Part shown: piece by piece, positions 15,436 through 29,333 of the stretch
Position numbering within the stretch: position 1 is the first letter of the stretch
Layout of the letters: each line of letters begins with the position of its first letter
Source of the DNA: Siminovitchia fordii DSM 16014 = CIP 108821
GTDB taxonomy: Bacteria > Bacillota > Bacilli > Bacillales > Bacillaceae_C
Assembly (NCBI RefSeq): GCF_000374565.1
Contig: NZ_KB894689.1
Coordinates: forward strand, 1-64,000
Length of the DNA: 64,000 bases
Direction of reading: 5' to 3'
Notes under the pieces: generated by a model
Told to the model about the DNA's origin: nothing
Databases searched by the model: none
What the model saw: only the letters and a program-made list of their open reading frames with translations
Program-made: the position numbers and the translations under genes

Positions 15436-17100
15436 ATGCGCAGTGATATGATAAAAAAGGGGATCGATCGTGCCCCTCACCGAAGTTTGCTTTATGCTAC
15501 CGGTATTAAAACAAAGGATCTGGACAAACCATTTATTGGTGTCTGTAATTCATATATCGATATTATTCCCGGACATAAACATTTGAATGTATTTGCGGAA
15601 GTTGTCAAAGAAGCGATTTGGGAAGCGGGCGGAGTACCGTTTGAATTTAACACAATCGGAGTAGACGATGGAATTGCGATGGGACACATCGGAATGCGCT
15701 ATTCACTCCCAAGCCGCGAATTGATTGCTGATGCCGCAGAAACAGTCATCAACGCACACTGGTTTGATGGAGTATTCTATATTCCGAATTGCGATAAAAT
15801 CACTCCCGGCATGCTGATGGCTGCATTCAGAACGAATGTCCCTTCCATATTTGTATCAGGTGGACCGATGGAAGGCGGTACGTCATCCGAAGGAGAACCA
15901 CTAACATTGACATCGGTCTTTGAAGGTGTCGGTGCGTACCATGCCGGAAAAATGACTGCCGAAAAACTTCTAGACATTGAACAAAATGCATGTCCGACAT
16001 GCGGTTCCTGTTCCGGAATGTTTACAGCCAACTCCATGAACTCCTTGATGGAAATGCTTGGTATGACAATTCCAGGAAACGGGACAATCGTTGCCACTTC
16101 TGATGAGCGGCACCGTTTGATCAAAGAGGCGGCCCGCCATTTGATCCGAATGGTAAAAGAGGACATAAAACCTAGAGACCTTGTGACTGAACGAACCATT
16201 GACGATGCATTTGCGCTTGATATGGCAATGGGCGGATCAACAAATACAGTTTTGCACACATTGGCTATTGCACATGAGGCTGAAATAGATTACGATTTAT
16301 CTAGAATCAATAAAGTGGCTGAAAGAGTCCCATATTTGGCGAAAATCGCTCCGGCTTCAGACTACACGATGCAAGATATCCATGATGCCGGCGGAATCAG
16401 TGCCATCATCCGCGAACTATGTGAGATGGGCGCGGTTGAAGCAGATCGCCTGACAGTCACAGGCAAAACAGTTTACGAAAATGTAAAAGACAGCGTAATT
16501 AAAAATTCTGAAGTCATAAGACCAAGGGAAAATGCATATAGTCCAGTTGGAGGGTTATCTATCCTTTACGGGAATATCGCTCCAAACGGCGGGGTCATCA
16601 AAGTGGGAGCAGTCGATCCATCCATTAAAACTTTCCGTGGAAAAGCGATTGTTTTCGATTCCCAGGAAGATGCCCAAAAAGGCATCAATGACGGGACTGT
16701 CCAGGCGGGCCATGTAGTGGTTATCCGGTACGAAGGACCGAAAGGCGGACCAGGAATGCCGGAAATGCTCGCTCCTACATCGGCTATTGCTGGGAGAGGC
16801 CTTGGCAAAGAGGTTGCTTTAATTACTGATGGACGCTTCTCCGGAGCTTCCCGCGGAATTTCAATTGGCCACATTTCACCAGAGGCTGCTGAAGGCGGAC
16901 CGATTGCATTGGTTGAAAACGGCGATGAAATTTTCATAGATTTAGTGAACCGTACAATTCAATTGCTTGTAGATGATGAGATACTAGCCGAACGTAAAGA
17001 TCAATTAAAACCATTTGAGCCGAAAATCAAAAAAGGCTATTTGGCAAGATATTCGAAATTGGTTACATCCGCAAGTACAGGCGGAGTCATGAAAATATAA
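15436..17100 (+). CDS. ilvD: Dihydroxy-acid dehydratase IlvD
   Basis: Iron-sulfur enzyme dehydrating 2,3-dihydroxy-isovalerate or -methylvalerate to the 2-oxo acid. 554 residues. Cluster cysteines sit in [16 protein letters not shown] and [11 protein letters not shown]; the C-terminal block [17 protein letters not shown] and [11 protein letters not shown] is typical. ATG 15436 is preferred over 15430 because the GAGGGGG box ends at 15429. It follows ilvE by 18 bases. The T-box leader begins almost immediately after its stop. Confidence 0.96.
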   Translation: MRSDMIKKGIDRAPHRSLLYATGIKTKDLDKPFIGVCNSYIDIIPGHKHLNVFAEVVKEAIWEAGGVPFEFNTIGVDDGIAMGHIGMRYSLPSRELIADAAETVINAHWFDGVFYIPNCDKITPGMLMAAFRTNVPSIFVSGGPMEGGTSSEGEPLTLTSVFEGVGAYHAGKMTAEKLLDIEQNACPTCGSCSGMFTANSMNSLMEMLGMTIPGNGTIVATSDERHRLIKEAARHLIRMVKEDIKPRDLVTERTIDDAFALDMAMGGSTNTVLHTLAIAHEAEIDYDLSRINKVAERVPYLAKIAPASDYTMQDIHDAGGISAIIRELCEMGAVEADRLTVTGKTVYENVKDSVIKNSEVIRPRENAYSPVGGLSILYGNIAPNGGVIKVGAVDPSIKTFRGKAIVFDSQEDAQKGINDGTVQAGHVVVIRYEGPKGGPGMPEMLAPTSAIAGRGLGKEVALITDGRFSGASRGISIGHISPEAAEGGPIALVENGDEIFIDLVNRTIQLLVDDEILAERKDQLKPFEPKIKKGYLARYSKLVTSASTGGVMKI

Positions 17101-17104
17101 AATT

Positions 17105-17395
17105 GAAGGCAATGATGAGGAAAAAGTGGATGAATCCCTGCATTCACAGAGAGCCGGTAATGCTGGAAGCCGGCAATGCAGTCATTCGCGACATCGCCTT
17201 GGAGCCGGAATCCTGAAAGCGGAAGTGATTAGGGATTCACGGGGATACTTAGGAGTTCCCGTTATCAATGAACAGCTGTGTAGTTGTTCTTAAGTCAGTG
17301 ATTGACACTGTAAAGTAGGGTGGTACCATGAAAGTTTTTTCATCCCTGCATAAAAGGTTCTCCTTTTGTGTGGGCTGAAAAAACTTTTTTATTTG
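17105..17395 (+). promoter_or_regulatory. T-box riboswitch with probable Ile specifier, ahead of ilvB
   Basis: Leader with the hallmarks of a T-box: GAGAGCCGG and GCTGGAAG in stem I, a specifier loop, the T-box core AGGGTGGTACCATG (17317-17330), and a terminator whose arms AAAGTTTTTTCA and TGAAAAAACTTTTTT enclose 17331-17391. The specifier reads GAC-ATC-GCCTTGGAG, placing codon ATC (Ile) at 17193-17195. Uncharged tRNA-Ile would stabilise the antiterminator and let transcription continue into ilvB-leuD. No promoter fits between ilvD and the leader. Confidence 0.88.
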
Positions 17396-17459
17396 CAATA
17401 AAAACAGTCCTCATACCGTCAGTACAAGCAAAAAAATAAAAATTGAAAGGAAGGCGCTA

Positions 17460-19198
17460 GTGGTGAGTATAGGTTTCCCGATAAAAGCAGGCAGCCAACA
17501 GTCAGACACGGCCGCGAAGGAACAAGTGAAGACAGGGGCAGACTTGTTTATTGAAGCATTACAAAAAGAGAACGTAGAATTAATATTCGGCTACCCGGGA
17601 GGCGCCGTACTTCCGATTTACGATGCATTATATAAAAACCCCATCAAACATATTCTGACAAGACATGAACAGGGGGCCATCCATGCAGCGGAAGGATATG
17701 CACGGGTAACCGGTAAACCTGGTGTTGTAATAGCAACTTCAGGACCGGGTGCCACAAACCTTGTTACAGGTATTGCAGATGCGATGATGGATTCTATTCC
17801 GCTTGTTATATTCACAGGTCAGGTAGCGAGCGCAGTCCTTGGAACAGATGCTTTCCAGGAATCCGATATCATCGGAATTACAATGCCGATCACAAAACAT
17901 AATTATCAAGTGAAGAACCTTGAAGATCTCGGCCGAATCATCAAAGAGGCGTTCTACATCGCCAACAGTGGAAGACCGGGGCCTGTATTGATTGACATTC
18001 CTAAAAACATCGCGACTGAAACGGCCGGAGAATACCCGGATAATCCGCTTCATTTGCCGGGCTACCAGCCAACTACAAAGCCTAACTATTTACAACTTCA
18101 AAAGCTTGCCAATGTCATGTCGACAGCTAAAAAGCCGCTTATTTTGGCCGGTGCGGGCGTCATCTTTTCAAAAGGAGCTGACGAGTTAAAGGCATTCGTT
18201 GAAAAGACAGGATTTCCGATTACAAATACTCTCTTGGGGCTTGGAAGCATTCCCGGAGACCATCACCAGTTTTTGGGAATGGCTGGTATGCACGGAACTT
18301 ATGCATCCAACATGGCTATCACGGAATGCGACTTGCTAATCAACTTTGGAGCGCGTTTCGATGACCGGTTAACTGGGAATTTGAAATATTTTGCACCGAA
18401 TGCAACAGTTGCCCACATCGATATCGATCCGGCAGAAATCGGTAAAAATGTCCCTACTGAAATCCCGATTGTTGCGGATGCAAAGACGGTTTTGAAAGAA
18501 CTTGTTGAGATGGACTTTGAATTGTCTGATATCTCTGCCTGGACAGAGCATATCCAAGAGTATAAGGAAAAATATCCATTTAAAAAACCGGTGTCCAACG
18601 GTAACAAGCTTTCCTCACCGCATGTTGTCAAAATGATCCATGAGATAACCGGCGGCGATGCCATTGTTACAACGGACGTAGGGCAACACCAAATGTGGAC
18701 CGCCCAATATTACGAATTCAGCAGGCCGAACCATTGGGTTACATCTGGGGGACTTGGCACCATGGGCTTTGGTTTCCCATCGGCGATCGGCGCTCAGTTA
18801 GCTGATCTCGACAAAACTGTCGTATCCATTTCGGGAGATGGAGGATTCCAAATGTGTCTGCAAGAATTATCTGTTGTCAGAGAATTTAATCTTCCAATCA
18901 AGATTGTCATCTTAAATAACAAGGCCCTAGGAATGGTACGCCAATGGCAAGAGAGTTTTTACGATGAAAGATATTCCCAGTCCCTCATTCCTGATCAGCC
19001 TGACTTCATTAAATTGGCTGAAGCATATGGAATCAAAGGATACAAAGTCGAGAATGAGCAAGAGGCCAAAGATGTATTTGAAAAAACGCTGAACAGCAAA
19101 GAGCCGGTTTTAATCGACTGCCGCGTCGTACAGGAAGAGAATGTATATCCAATGGTTGCACCAGGCACAGGACTACATGAAATGATCGGGGTGGGAGA

Positions 19199-19202
<4 letters not shown>
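17460..19202 (+). CDS. ilvB: Acetolactate synthase large subunit IlvB
   Basis: ThDP- and FAD-dependent first common enzyme of branched-chain amino acid synthesis, forming acetolactate or acetohydroxybutyrate from pyruvate. 580 residues: N-terminal PYR domain with the catalytic Glu in [14 protein letters not shown], central FAD domain, C-terminal ThDP motif GDGGFQM...LNN. GTG 17460 or GTG 17463 could start it (GGAAGG at 17449-17454). It overlaps ilvN by 4 bases, and expression is gated by the preceding T-box. Confidence 0.95.
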
Positions 19203-22286
<3,084 letters not shown>

Positions 22287-22299
<13 letters not shown>

Positions 22300-22625
22300 A
22301 CAGAAGAAGCGTAAGGCGCGCAGCCTTAGGCGACAAACACAAGACGAATTCTGATGAGGGAGCTCTTCGGCCACCACAGCAAAGCTGCTGATTCTAAACA
22401 CGCCATGAGAAACATCTCTGAATTTATTTCATGCAGCTTTGCGACGAGGGAAACATACGCTTCCTCGAATTCGCTATGCCGCAGGAGCATATTCTTCCTG
22501 AATATGCTTCCTCGCTGCTTGTGACCTCGAGCCAATGGCGCTGAAGGCAGGCTCAGTCAGCGACGTCCTGTCGCTTCGCCTGCACTAGCACATCCTATGC
22601 GTCACTGGACATAGAATAATATTAC
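22287..22625 (-). repeat. Composite foldback repeat insert between leuA and leuB (copy B)
   Basis: About 340 bases without an ORF of interest. Its left end, read on the minus strand, ends TCTTGTGTTTGTCGCCTAAGG then GCGCGCCTTACGCTTCT, resembling the right ends of foldback copies A (4384-4505) and C (62116-62215). The right end (GCGAAGCGACAGGACGTCGCTGA when complemented) is also of a kind common in Bacillus intergenic repeats. Internal inverted repeats such as CAGCTTTG/CAAAGCTG (22378-22445) are present. Confidence 0.65.
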
Positions 22626-22643
22626 AATTGGGAGGAAAACGGG

Positions 22644-23744
22644 ATGAAGAAACGGGTAGCTGTACTCGCTGGAGACGGTATTGGCAAAGAAGTAACGAAT
22701 GCGGCAACGGCTGTTTTGGATACAATCGGCCGCCGCTTCCATCACGAATTTGAGTGGGTGCATGGCTTACTCGGCGGGGATGCTCTTGATCAGGCCGGTC
22801 ACCCGATTCCTGAAGAGACCATCAGGAAATGCGAAGAAAGTGATGCCATATTACTCGGAGCGATCGGAGGGCCGAAGTGGGATCATTATCCAAAGGAACT
22901 ACGGCCGGAAAAAGGGCTTCTTCAGCTTCGCAAGCACTTTGAATTAAGTGTGAATTTAAGACCCGTGCAAGCATACAAAACGTTGCTTTCCTCCTCTCCT
23001 TTAAAGGAGGAAGTTGCAGAAGGCGTCGACTTGGTGTTCGTCAGGGAGTTGACAGGCGGTCTTTATTTCGGAGAACCGAGTTATCACACGGATGAAGAAG
23101 CAGTGGACACATTAATATACAAACGTGAGGAAATTGAGCGAGTTGTCAGATTTGCTTTTGAATTGGCTAAACAGCGTAATAAGAAAGTATCATCAGTAGA
23201 TAAAGCCAATGTGTTGGAGTCAAGCAGGCTGTGGCGCAAAATTGTGGAAGAAATTGCGGCTGACTATCCTGACGTAGAGTATGAGCATATGCTTGTAGAT
23301 TCCACATCCATGAAGTTGATTACTTCTCCAGCTTCTTTCGACGTGATTGTAACTGAAAATATGTTCGGTGATATTTTAAGCGACGAAGCTTCCGTTATTT
23401 GCGGATCCCTTGGAATGTTGCCTTCAGCAAGTCTTCGTGCGGACGGATTCGGTCTGTATGAACCGGTACATGGTTCTGCACCAGATATTGCAGGGCAGAA
23501 CAAAGCGAATCCGCTGGGAGCCATTTTATCGGGTGCCATGATGCTTAGAACAGCATTTGGAATGAATCAGGAAGCAAATGCTATCGAAGAAGCGGTCAAA
23601 AAAGTATTGGAAGCCGGGTTTAGCACGGGAGAATTTAAAACCCACGGTGGAAAAGTATTGACTACTACGGAAATGACAGAAAAAGTCATTAACGAAATTG
23701 AAAGTGAATTAGTTTCTGACCATATTTTAGCAGCGTATAAGTGA
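22644..23744 (+). CDS. leuB: 3-isopropylmalate dehydrogenase LeuB
   Basis: NAD-dependent oxidative decarboxylation of 3-isopropylmalate. 366 residues with the NAD-site [21 protein letters not shown] substrate loop and metal-binding [26 protein letters not shown] just before ATG 22644. A separate strong RBS is expected because translation cannot couple across the repeat insert. Confidence 0.96.
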   Translation: MKKRVAVLAGDGIGKEVTNAATAVLDTIGRRFHHEFEWVHGLLGGDALDQAGHPIPEETIRKCEESDAILLGAIGGPKWDHYPKELRPEKGLLQLRKHFELSVNLRPVQAYKTLLSSSPLKEEVAEGVDLVFVRELTGGLYFGEPSYHTDEEAVDTLIYKREEIERVVRFAFELAKQRNKKVSSVDKANVLESSRLWRKIVEEIAADYPDVEYEHMLVDSTSMKLITSPASFDVIVTENMFGDILSDEASVICGSLGMLPSASLRADGFGLYEPVHGSAPDIAGQNKANPLGAILSGAMMLRTAFGMNQEANAIEEAVKKVLEAGFSTGEFKTHGGKVLTTTEMTEKVINEIESELVSDHILAAYK

Positions 23745-23754
23745 GGTGTGGAAA

Positions 23755-25170
23755 ATGGGCAAAACAATCATTGAAAAAATATGGGATAAACATGTTGTTC
23801 ATAGTGAAGATTCAAAGCCGGATCTCATCTATATCGATCTGCACCTTGTCCATGAAGTAACTTCACCGCAGGCGTTTGAGGGATTGCGCTTAAACGGCCG
23901 TAAAGTGAGAAGGCCTGATCTTACATTTGCCACAATGGACCATAACATTCCAACAAGAACGAATGAAGAGGTAAAAGATCCAATTGCGAAGAAACAGATG
24001 ACTACGTTGGAGAAAAACTGTGCTGAATTTGGAGTTCCTTTAGCAGGAATGGGTCATCCTGATCAAGGGATTGTCCATGTTATCGGACCAGAACTTGGAT
24101 TGACGCAGCCAGGTAAAACGATCGTTTGCGGAGACAGCCACACCTCCACACATGGTGCTTTTGGTGCCCTTGCTTTCGGAATTGGAACAAGTGAAGTGGA
24201 GCATGTACTTTCCACACAGACATTATGGCAGCAAAAGCCGAAAACGATGAAAGTTCAGGTGAACGGAGAGCTCGGAGCCGGAGTTACTGCCAAAGACTTG
24301 ATTTTGGCGATCATTGCCAAGTATGGGGTAGACGTTGGAACAGGTCATGTCATTGAATACACGGGTGAAGCCATCCGCAAATTGACGATGGAAGAACGGA
24401 TGACTGTTTGCAATATGTCCATCGAGGCTGGAGCAAGAGCAGGTCTCATCAGCCCTGATGAGACAACTTTTGAATACTTGAAAGGGCGCGAACATGTTCC
24501 ATCCGGAGATGAGTTTGATAAGTTAGTAGAAGAGTGGAAGCAGCTTGCATCCGATCCGGATGCTGAATATGATTCAGTCATCGAGATAGATGCTCCTGAA
24601 ATTGAGCCATTCGTAACATGGGGAACAAATCCTTCTATGGGTGTCAGGATTTCAGAAAGCATACCTAAACCTGAAAATGCGGCAAGTGAATCCGAAAAAG
24701 AATCCATCGAGCAGGCTCTGCACTATATGGGCTTGGAAGGCGGCATGAAAATGACCGATGTGGATATTCAATATGTGTTCATCGGTTCATGCACAAATTC
24801 TCGTATCGAAGACTTGAGAGCGGCGGCTAAAGTACTGAAAGGAAGAAAAGTGAGTGAAGGGGTAACAGCCATCGTTGTTCCCGGTTCCCGTACTGTAAAG
24901 GCACAAGCCGAAGAAGAGGGCTTGGACCAGATTTTCCGTGAATCAGGCTTTGAATGGCGGGAGACAGGGTGCAGCATGTGTCTTGCGATGAATGCTGATC
25001 AGGTTCCCGCAGGCAAACGATGTGCTTCTACATCCAACCGGAACTTCGAGGGGCGCCAAGGTAACGGATCCCGTACACATCTTGTAAGCCCGGCAATGGC
25101 TGCAGCTGCAGCTGTAGAAGGCCGCTTTGTGGATGTAAGGAACATGATGAAGGAGGAGGTTCACGCATGA
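23755..25170 (+). CDS. leuC: 3-isopropylmalate dehydratase large subunit LeuC
   Basis: Aconitase-type [4Fe-4S] isomerase of 2- to 3-isopropylmalate, with LeuD. 471 residues from ATG 23755, chosen over the GTG at 23746 because GAGGTG at 23743-23748 is correctly spaced. Cluster Cys residues are in IGSCTNSR and [10 protein letters not shown]; substrate loop [18 protein letters not shown]. Overlaps leuD by 4 bases. Confidence 0.96.
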   Translation: MGKTIIEKIWDKHVVHSEDSKPDLIYIDLHLVHEVTSPQAFEGLRLNGRKVRRPDLTFATMDHNIPTRTNEEVKDPIAKKQMTTLEKNCAEFGVPLAGMGHPDQGIVHVIGPELGLTQPGKTIVCGDSHTSTHGAFGALAFGIGTSEVEHVLSTQTLWQQKPKTMKVQVNGELGAGVTAKDLILAIIAKYGVDVGTGHVIEYTGEAIRKLTMEERMTVCNMSIEAGARAGLISPDETTFEYLKGREHVPSGDEFDKLVEEWKQLASDPDAEYDSVIEIDAPEIEPFVTWGTNPSMGVRISESIPKPENAASESEKESIEQALHYMGLEGGMKMTDVDIQYVFIGSCTNSRIEDLRAAAKVLKGRKVSEGVTAIVVPGSRTVKAQAEEEGLDQIFRESGFEWRETGCSMCLAMNADQVPAGKRCASTSNRNFEGRQGNGSRTHLVSPAMAAAAAVEGRFVDVRNMMKEEVHA

Positions 25171-25754
25171 AGCCGATAAAAGAAGTAACAAGTGTCATCA
25201 CACCATTGGACCGCGTGAACGTCGATACTGACCAAATCATTCCAAAGCAATTTTTAAAAAGAATTGAACGGACCGGGTTCGGAAAATTTTTATTTTATCA
25301 TTGGCGTTTCAATGACGATGGCTCTGAAAAAGCCGGTTTTGTCCTAAACAAACCGGAATATAAAGGCAGCGAAATCCTTGTTTCCCGCGAAAACTTCGGG
25401 TGCGGCTCTTCACGTGAGCATGCTCCTTGGGCTTTGGGCGACTATGGTTTCCGTGTTGTTATTGCTACGAGTTTTGCTGATATTTTCCATAGCAACTGCT
25501 TTAAAAATGGCATTCTGCCAATACAATTGAAAGAATCAGAGATCGAAGAACTTCTTCAGGCAGGGAAAGAGAATCCTCTGAAGATTACCGTCAATCTCGA
25601 AACCGAAACAATTGTGGCGGAGAACGGAAAAACGTATTCCTTCTCCATTGATCCTTACCGCCGTCAAATGCTTTTGAACGGTTGGGATGAAATTGCATTA
25701 ACGCTGCAATTGGAGGATGAAATTACTGCATATGAAAATTCTATAGCCAGATAA
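25167..25754 (+). CDS. leuD: 3-isopropylmalate dehydratase small subunit LeuD
   Basis: 195-residue swivel subunit of isopropylmalate isomerase. Motifs [13 protein letters not shown] near the N-terminus and [27 protein letters not shown] inside the end of leuC. Last gene of the ilv-leu block; a strong terminator follows. Confidence 0.96.
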   Translation: MKPIKEVTSVITPLDRVNVDTDQIIPKQFLKRIERTGFGKFLFYHWRFNDDGSEKAGFVLNKPEYKGSEILVSRENFGCGSSREHAPWALGDYGFRVVIATSFADIFHSNCFKNGILPIQLKESEIEELLQAGKENPLKITVNLETETIVAENGKTYSFSIDPYRRQMLLNGWDEIALTLQLEDEITAYENSIAR

Positions 25755-25758
25755 AGAA

Positions 25759-25797
25759 ATGTCCACAGGCATCGTGCCTGCGGACATATTTTTTTTG
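25759..25797 (+). terminator. Terminator of the ilv-leu operon
   Basis: ATGTCCACAGGCA (25759-25771) pairs with TGCCTGCGGACAT (25775-25787), then an eight-T run. Confidence 0.92.
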
Positions 25798-26142
25798 CAA
25801 AGCTTGTAATAATGATTTATTGTTATTCGATATAGGAAGATGGTCAAAATGTTTTAAAATGTGTTACTACTTCAGAACGGAACTGAAAAAGAAAACAGTT
25901 TTATCGGGAAGGTAGTCTGCAAAGGAAAGACTTTAGAGAACAAAGTGGTTTTACTTAGCTCCCGCAATCCTCAAGTGAACTGAACGAAATTCGATGTTTA
26001 TATATAGAAAATCTAACCGCCCTTTATAAAAAACAGTCGTCTTTTCGAAGTTTTCCCCAACATCATGTGTTGACTTATCATTAAAAGACTATATAATTAA
26101 GCTTACTAAATAATTAATCTTTATAACTGGAGTTTTGGCAAA
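25798..26142. other. Gene-free leader region of the MarR-bpsA-speD cluster
   Basis: No ORF seen. A SigA promoter TTGACT (26070-26075), 16-bp spacer, TATAAT (26092-26097) lies about 45 bases before the MarR start. The sequence across and after the -10, ATAATTAAGCTTA (26093-26105), resembles ATAATTAAGTTA ahead of speD (27781-27792) and may be a MarR operator. Confidence 0.6.
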
Positions 26143-26583
26143 ATGTTGACTGAATATATCAAACACGTTAAAGAGCTTCATCAAGCAGAAGAGAATTGTA
26201 ACATGCTAATCGTTGATGAATATAAACCGTTAATGAAATACGATTTAACATCAAAGCAGGAATTTCTATTGAAAATTGTTAGGAAATATAATGACTTAAC
26301 AGTTAAGGAACTCGCTGAGAATATGAAAGTAACTTCCAGTGCCGTCAGCCAAATTGCTTCGAAGCTTGAAAAAGAAAAGTATATTAAAAGATCAATCAAC
26401 CCTGCTAACAGAAGAGAGATCATCGTGTCTCTTGATGAGAAAGGGAAAGATTATTTTAGAGAGATGGATAATATCGAACTCAAGATCATTAAAGAATATT
26501 ATTCAAAGCTTAGTTTAGAAGAGATCATAACACTGAAAAACATCACCGTTAAACTTGAGAAGGTGATGACCGGTAATTTATAA
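26143..26583 (+). CDS. MarR family transcriptional regulator
   Basis: 146-residue winged-helix protein. Recognition helix region ELAENMKVTSSAVSQIASKLEKEKYIKRS and wing NPANRREIIVSLDEKGK. Dimerisation helices are at both ends. It is the first gene of the cluster with bpsA and speD, two bases upstream of the first possible bpsA codon, so it probably controls polyamine genes and itself. The ligand is unknown. Confidence 0.85.
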   Translation: MLTEYIKHVKELHQAEENCNMLIVDEYKPLMKYDLTSKQEFLLKIVRKYNDLTVKELAENMKVTSSAVSQIASKLEKEKYIKRSINPANRREIIVSLDEKGKDYFREMDNIELKIIKEYYSKLSLEEIITLKNITVKLEKVMTGNL

Positions 26584-26600
26584 AGATGGTGGGTCATTCG

Positions 26601-27767
26601 ATGAACTATGTTGATATTGCATGTAGAAACGTTCAATTAGAAGAAGGCAGGCAAGTAGTGGAACAATTGCTGATTGAGTCCTATTTAAAACCAGGTATTT
26701 CAACAAAAGAACTTTCCCGCTCCTTGAAAATACCTGTCCCTATCACGGTTGCAATTAGGAATGAACTGGCAAAAGCGGGTGCCCTGATATCTAGTCGGGG
26801 CACAAGATGTACTTTACATGGCAAAAGATTTGTAGAGTTTGAACTGGGGTATCAAAGTTTTAAAAAAGAGTTGTGGAATGAAATAAAGAACAGTGGGCAC
26901 TCTTTCAAACTGGAGGAGCTGTTGGAAAGATATCAAGATATTTATAATCTAAGGCCCCAAATAAACGCTGCCATTGATCAGTCAAAGTGTACCTCTCAAA
27001 CCAGCTTTAAACGTGCCATCCATGCCCTCCAATCCAATTTTGTTATCGGTAAAAAAATACTCTGCTTAGGAGATGATGATTTAGTCAGTGTTTCACTTGC
27101 AATCATTCTAAAAGAGCTATTACCGAACAGGAATGTTCATACAAAGATACAGGTAATAGATATGGATAATAATGTCTTGGAATATATTGGGGACATCTCT
27201 CAACAATACAACTTGGGGATTGACTGCTTGCAGGGGGATTTGAGAGAACCGCTGCCAACAGAAATGATGGGGAAATTTGACTGTATTTTTACAGATCCGC
27301 CATATACACTGACTGGTCTTTCACTGTTTCTTTCTAGGGGGATTGAAGCACTGAAAAACGAAATTGGATTGAAAATATATTTATCCTATTCGCATAAACA
27401 TCCTAATTTCATGTTAAATATTCAAGAAGAACTTACCAACTTGGGTTTGTCCGCAACTGAAATTATTCCAAATTTTAATGAATACGAAGGAGCACAAATA
27501 CTGGGTGGGAGCGGGCAACTTATCACGTTGTCTACAACAAATAAAACAACTTCGTTGCACACCGATAAATTTGAAGTACCGTTGTATACAGGTGAGATAA
27601 AACAGACGCTGCGCAAGTATATTTGTAAGAGATGCAGTAGAATTTATCATGTCGGTTTGGAACAAAACTTTACAACAATCGAACAATTGAAAGAGGAAGG
27701 GTGTAGTGCCTGTCAACATAATACCTTCAACTTAATAAAAAGACAGGTAAAAAAATTTGAAAAATAG
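26601..27767 (+). CDS. N4-bis(aminopropyl)spermidine synthase family protein (BpsA, DUF43)
   Basis: 388-residue protein of the branched-chain polyamine synthase family. Family knowledge: BpsA transfers aminopropyl groups from decarboxylated AdoMet to spermidine to make N4-branched polyamines in thermophiles. Visible here: N-terminal winged-helix domain (about 15-85), Rossmann domain with LGDDD (156-160), FTDPPY (230-235) at the active site, and a C-terminal pair of CxxC motifs (CKRC, CSAC) fitting a zinc ribbon. ATG 26601 is used, with GGTGGG ahead. The AdoMet decarboxylase next door would provide the aminopropyl donor. Product identity in this organism is inferred. Confidence 0.8.
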   Translation: MNYVDIACRNVQLEEGRQVVEQLLIESYLKPGISTKELSRSLKIPVPITVAIRNELAKAGALISSRGTRCTLHGKRFVEFELGYQSFKKELWNEIKNSGHSFKLEELLERYQDIYNLRPQINAAIDQSKCTSQTSFKRAIHALQSNFVIGKKILCLGDDDLVSVSLAIILKELLPNRNVHTKIQVIDMDNNVLEYIGDISQQYNLGIDCLQGDLREPLPTEMMGKFDCIFTDPPYTLTGLSLFLSRGIEALKNEIGLKIYLSYSHKHPNFMLNIQEELTNLGLSATEIIPNFNEYEGAQILGGSGQLITLSTTNKTTSLHTDKFEVPLYTGEIKQTLRKYICKRCSRIYHVGLEQNFTTIEQLKEEGCSACQHNTFNLIKRQVKKFEK

Positions 27768-27800
27768 TTTAGATAAATTAATAATTAAGTTAATTAAAGG

Positions 27801-28238
27801 ATGAAGATTAGCCGTATGGAATATACAACGGAAGGGATTCATATAACAGCAGATTTATGGGGCATTGAGTCATCAATAATCAAAAATAATTTATTGCTGA
27901 TAGATTTAGCCAAGATTGCAGCCAAGATTTCCGGAGCAACTATAGTATCCGTTCAATTTAAAGAATTTCAACCGATGGGAATGACCGTTGTTATTCTGTT
28001 ATCGGAAAGTCATTTATCCATTCATAGTTACCCGGAAAAGTCTTTCATTGCTGTTGATTGCTATACTTGTGGAGGCAAAGTGGATCCGGAAGCAGCTATT
28101 AATAATCTAATCTCCAGATTGAACCCGATAAAAGTATATGTACGAAAGCTTAAAAGAGGGACAGGAAGTATTTGTGATATGCCAATTAAGTCAAATAATT
28201 TCAATGGTAGCACACTGAAAAGACATACTTATGACTGA
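27801..28238 (+). CDS. speD: S-adenosylmethionine decarboxylase (SpeD family)
   Basis: Pyruvoyl enzyme making decarboxylated AdoMet, the aminopropyl donor. 145 residues from ATG 27801; ATG 27816 (MEYTTEGIHI) may be the true start because AAAGG at 27796-27800 abuts the first ATG. The self-cleavage serine is in ESHLSIHSYPE (Ser73), followed by DCYTCGG with the catalytic Cys. It sits 33 bases after bpsA. A dedicated speD beside bpsA, without a spermidine synthase gene here, argues for a specialised polyamine route. Confidence 0.85.
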   Translation: MKISRMEYTTEGIHITADLWGIESSIIKNNLLLIDLAKIAAKISGATIVSVQFKEFQPMGMTVVILLSESHLSIHSYPEKSFIAVDCYTCGGKVDPEAAINNLISRLNPIKVYVRKLKRGTGSICDMPIKSNNFNGSTLKRHTYD

Positions 28239-28573
28239 ATCTAGAAACAGTTTTTAAAGAGAGTACAATTAGTTCTAAGTTCATAATATGTGATGATCGG
28301 AAGCCGCTTTTGTACAGAAAAGTTGCCTTCAACGTTCAATTTTTCTTTTACATTTTCATACCGTACCGGTTAAAATTTCCTGCAACTAGCACCCATTTTT
28401 CTTTCAAAAGACATAATAGAAAATGGACATTTTAACGATACGAAAGCGAGAAGCGGTGGGAGCAGCAGTTTCATTATTGAACGATGCCAAATGTCTCCTT
28501 TGGGTAATGATTCGGGCTTTTCCACATACAAATAGTGAAAAAGACGTATGAAAAACAAGGAGACTGGCCCTAA
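28239..28573. other. Gene-free stretch between speD and the TerC gene
   Basis: 335 bases with no supported ORF. I looked for a yybP-ykoY manganese riboswitch because TerC-type genes often carry one, and did not see the conserved core. Weak inverted repeats (TTAAAAT/ATTTTAA, 28371-28424 region) exist. No clear promoter. Confidence 0.4.
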
Positions 28574-29269
28574 ATGATCCAAGATTTTCTGCAAGTGTTT
28601 TTTATGACCCTTGTAAGTGATATTGACAACATGTTGATCCTTGGAGCAGTTTTACGAAGGCAATCTTACTTTGAAGTTACCTTTTTAGCCGCTGTTCTGT
28701 TGACCCTTACTCGAACTGTATATGTTTGTATCGTGGAGGGGTTGTCAGGTGTCCCGATGTTTCACTTGTTAACTGGATTCATTTTGCTTTTCATATCCTA
28801 TAAGCTTGTTACAAAGCTTATTTATGGCGTAGAAACACAAAGATTTTCGCGCCGTCCGCGTTCGCTGTTTCACAACATGAAGATATTGGCAACCTTTGCT
28901 GCTACTGACTTTCTGATTTGTTGGGATGGTGTTCTCATCGTTTCAAATATTTCTGATCATATCCTAATCATTTCATTGGGAATTTTTTGCAGTCTTTTAA
29001 TCTCTCTCTATTTTTTGAGGCTGATTATAAAATTGGCTATTGCTGTTCCTTGGATGAATGTTGTTGCAGGGGGCTTTATTGCTCAAAATGCCATTATGGC
29101 ATTAGCAAAGGATCCATGGATGGAAAGTTGGATCAATTATGCAGACACGCTTTTTCCGGAGGTTAACATCGTAAATACGGCTGCCAATGGTGCTGTCATT
29201 ATTATTGCAGTCATTGGCCTTGTGACATATATTAAACATCACCGGATCATCATACACCGGAAGTTTTAA
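28574..29269 (+). CDS. TerC family integral membrane protein
   Basis: 231-residue membrane protein with about seven hydrophobic segments. The TerC-type acidic motif appears as SDIDNMLILGAVLRR in the first helix (other members show GGDNA) and a second as FAATDFLICWDGVLI in the middle. Members such as B. subtilis YceF/YkoY (MeeF/MeeY) export manganese, some to metallate exoenzymes. RBS AAGGAGA at 28558-28564. It is separated from the polyamine genes by 335 bases, so co-regulation is uncertain. Substrate cannot be read from the sequence. Confidence 0.78.
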   Translation: MIQDFLQVFFMTLVSDIDNMLILGAVLRRQSYFEVTFLAAVLLTLTRTVYVCIVEGLSGVPMFHLLTGFILLFISYKLVTKLIYGVETQRFSRRPRSLFHNMKILATFAATDFLICWDGVLIVSNISDHILIISLGIFCSLLISLYFLRLIIKLAIAVPWMNVVAGGFIAQNAIMALAKDPWMESWINYADTLFPEVNIVNTAANGAVIIIAVIGLVTYIKHHRIIIHRKF

Positions 29270-29333
29270 TGTAATAAAGATGAACTAAAGTGCCCGTCCC
29301 CCAAATAAAAAAGAATCATACTCTTTCCTTTTT

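Noticed and set aside
17460-17462. Separate promoter directly upstream of ilvB
   Set aside because: The T-box leader fills the space after ilvD and no -35/-10 pair with proper spacing is seen between them.
28239-28573. yybP-ykoY manganese riboswitch before the TerC-family gene
   Set aside because: The conserved core of that riboswitch is not found in the leader.
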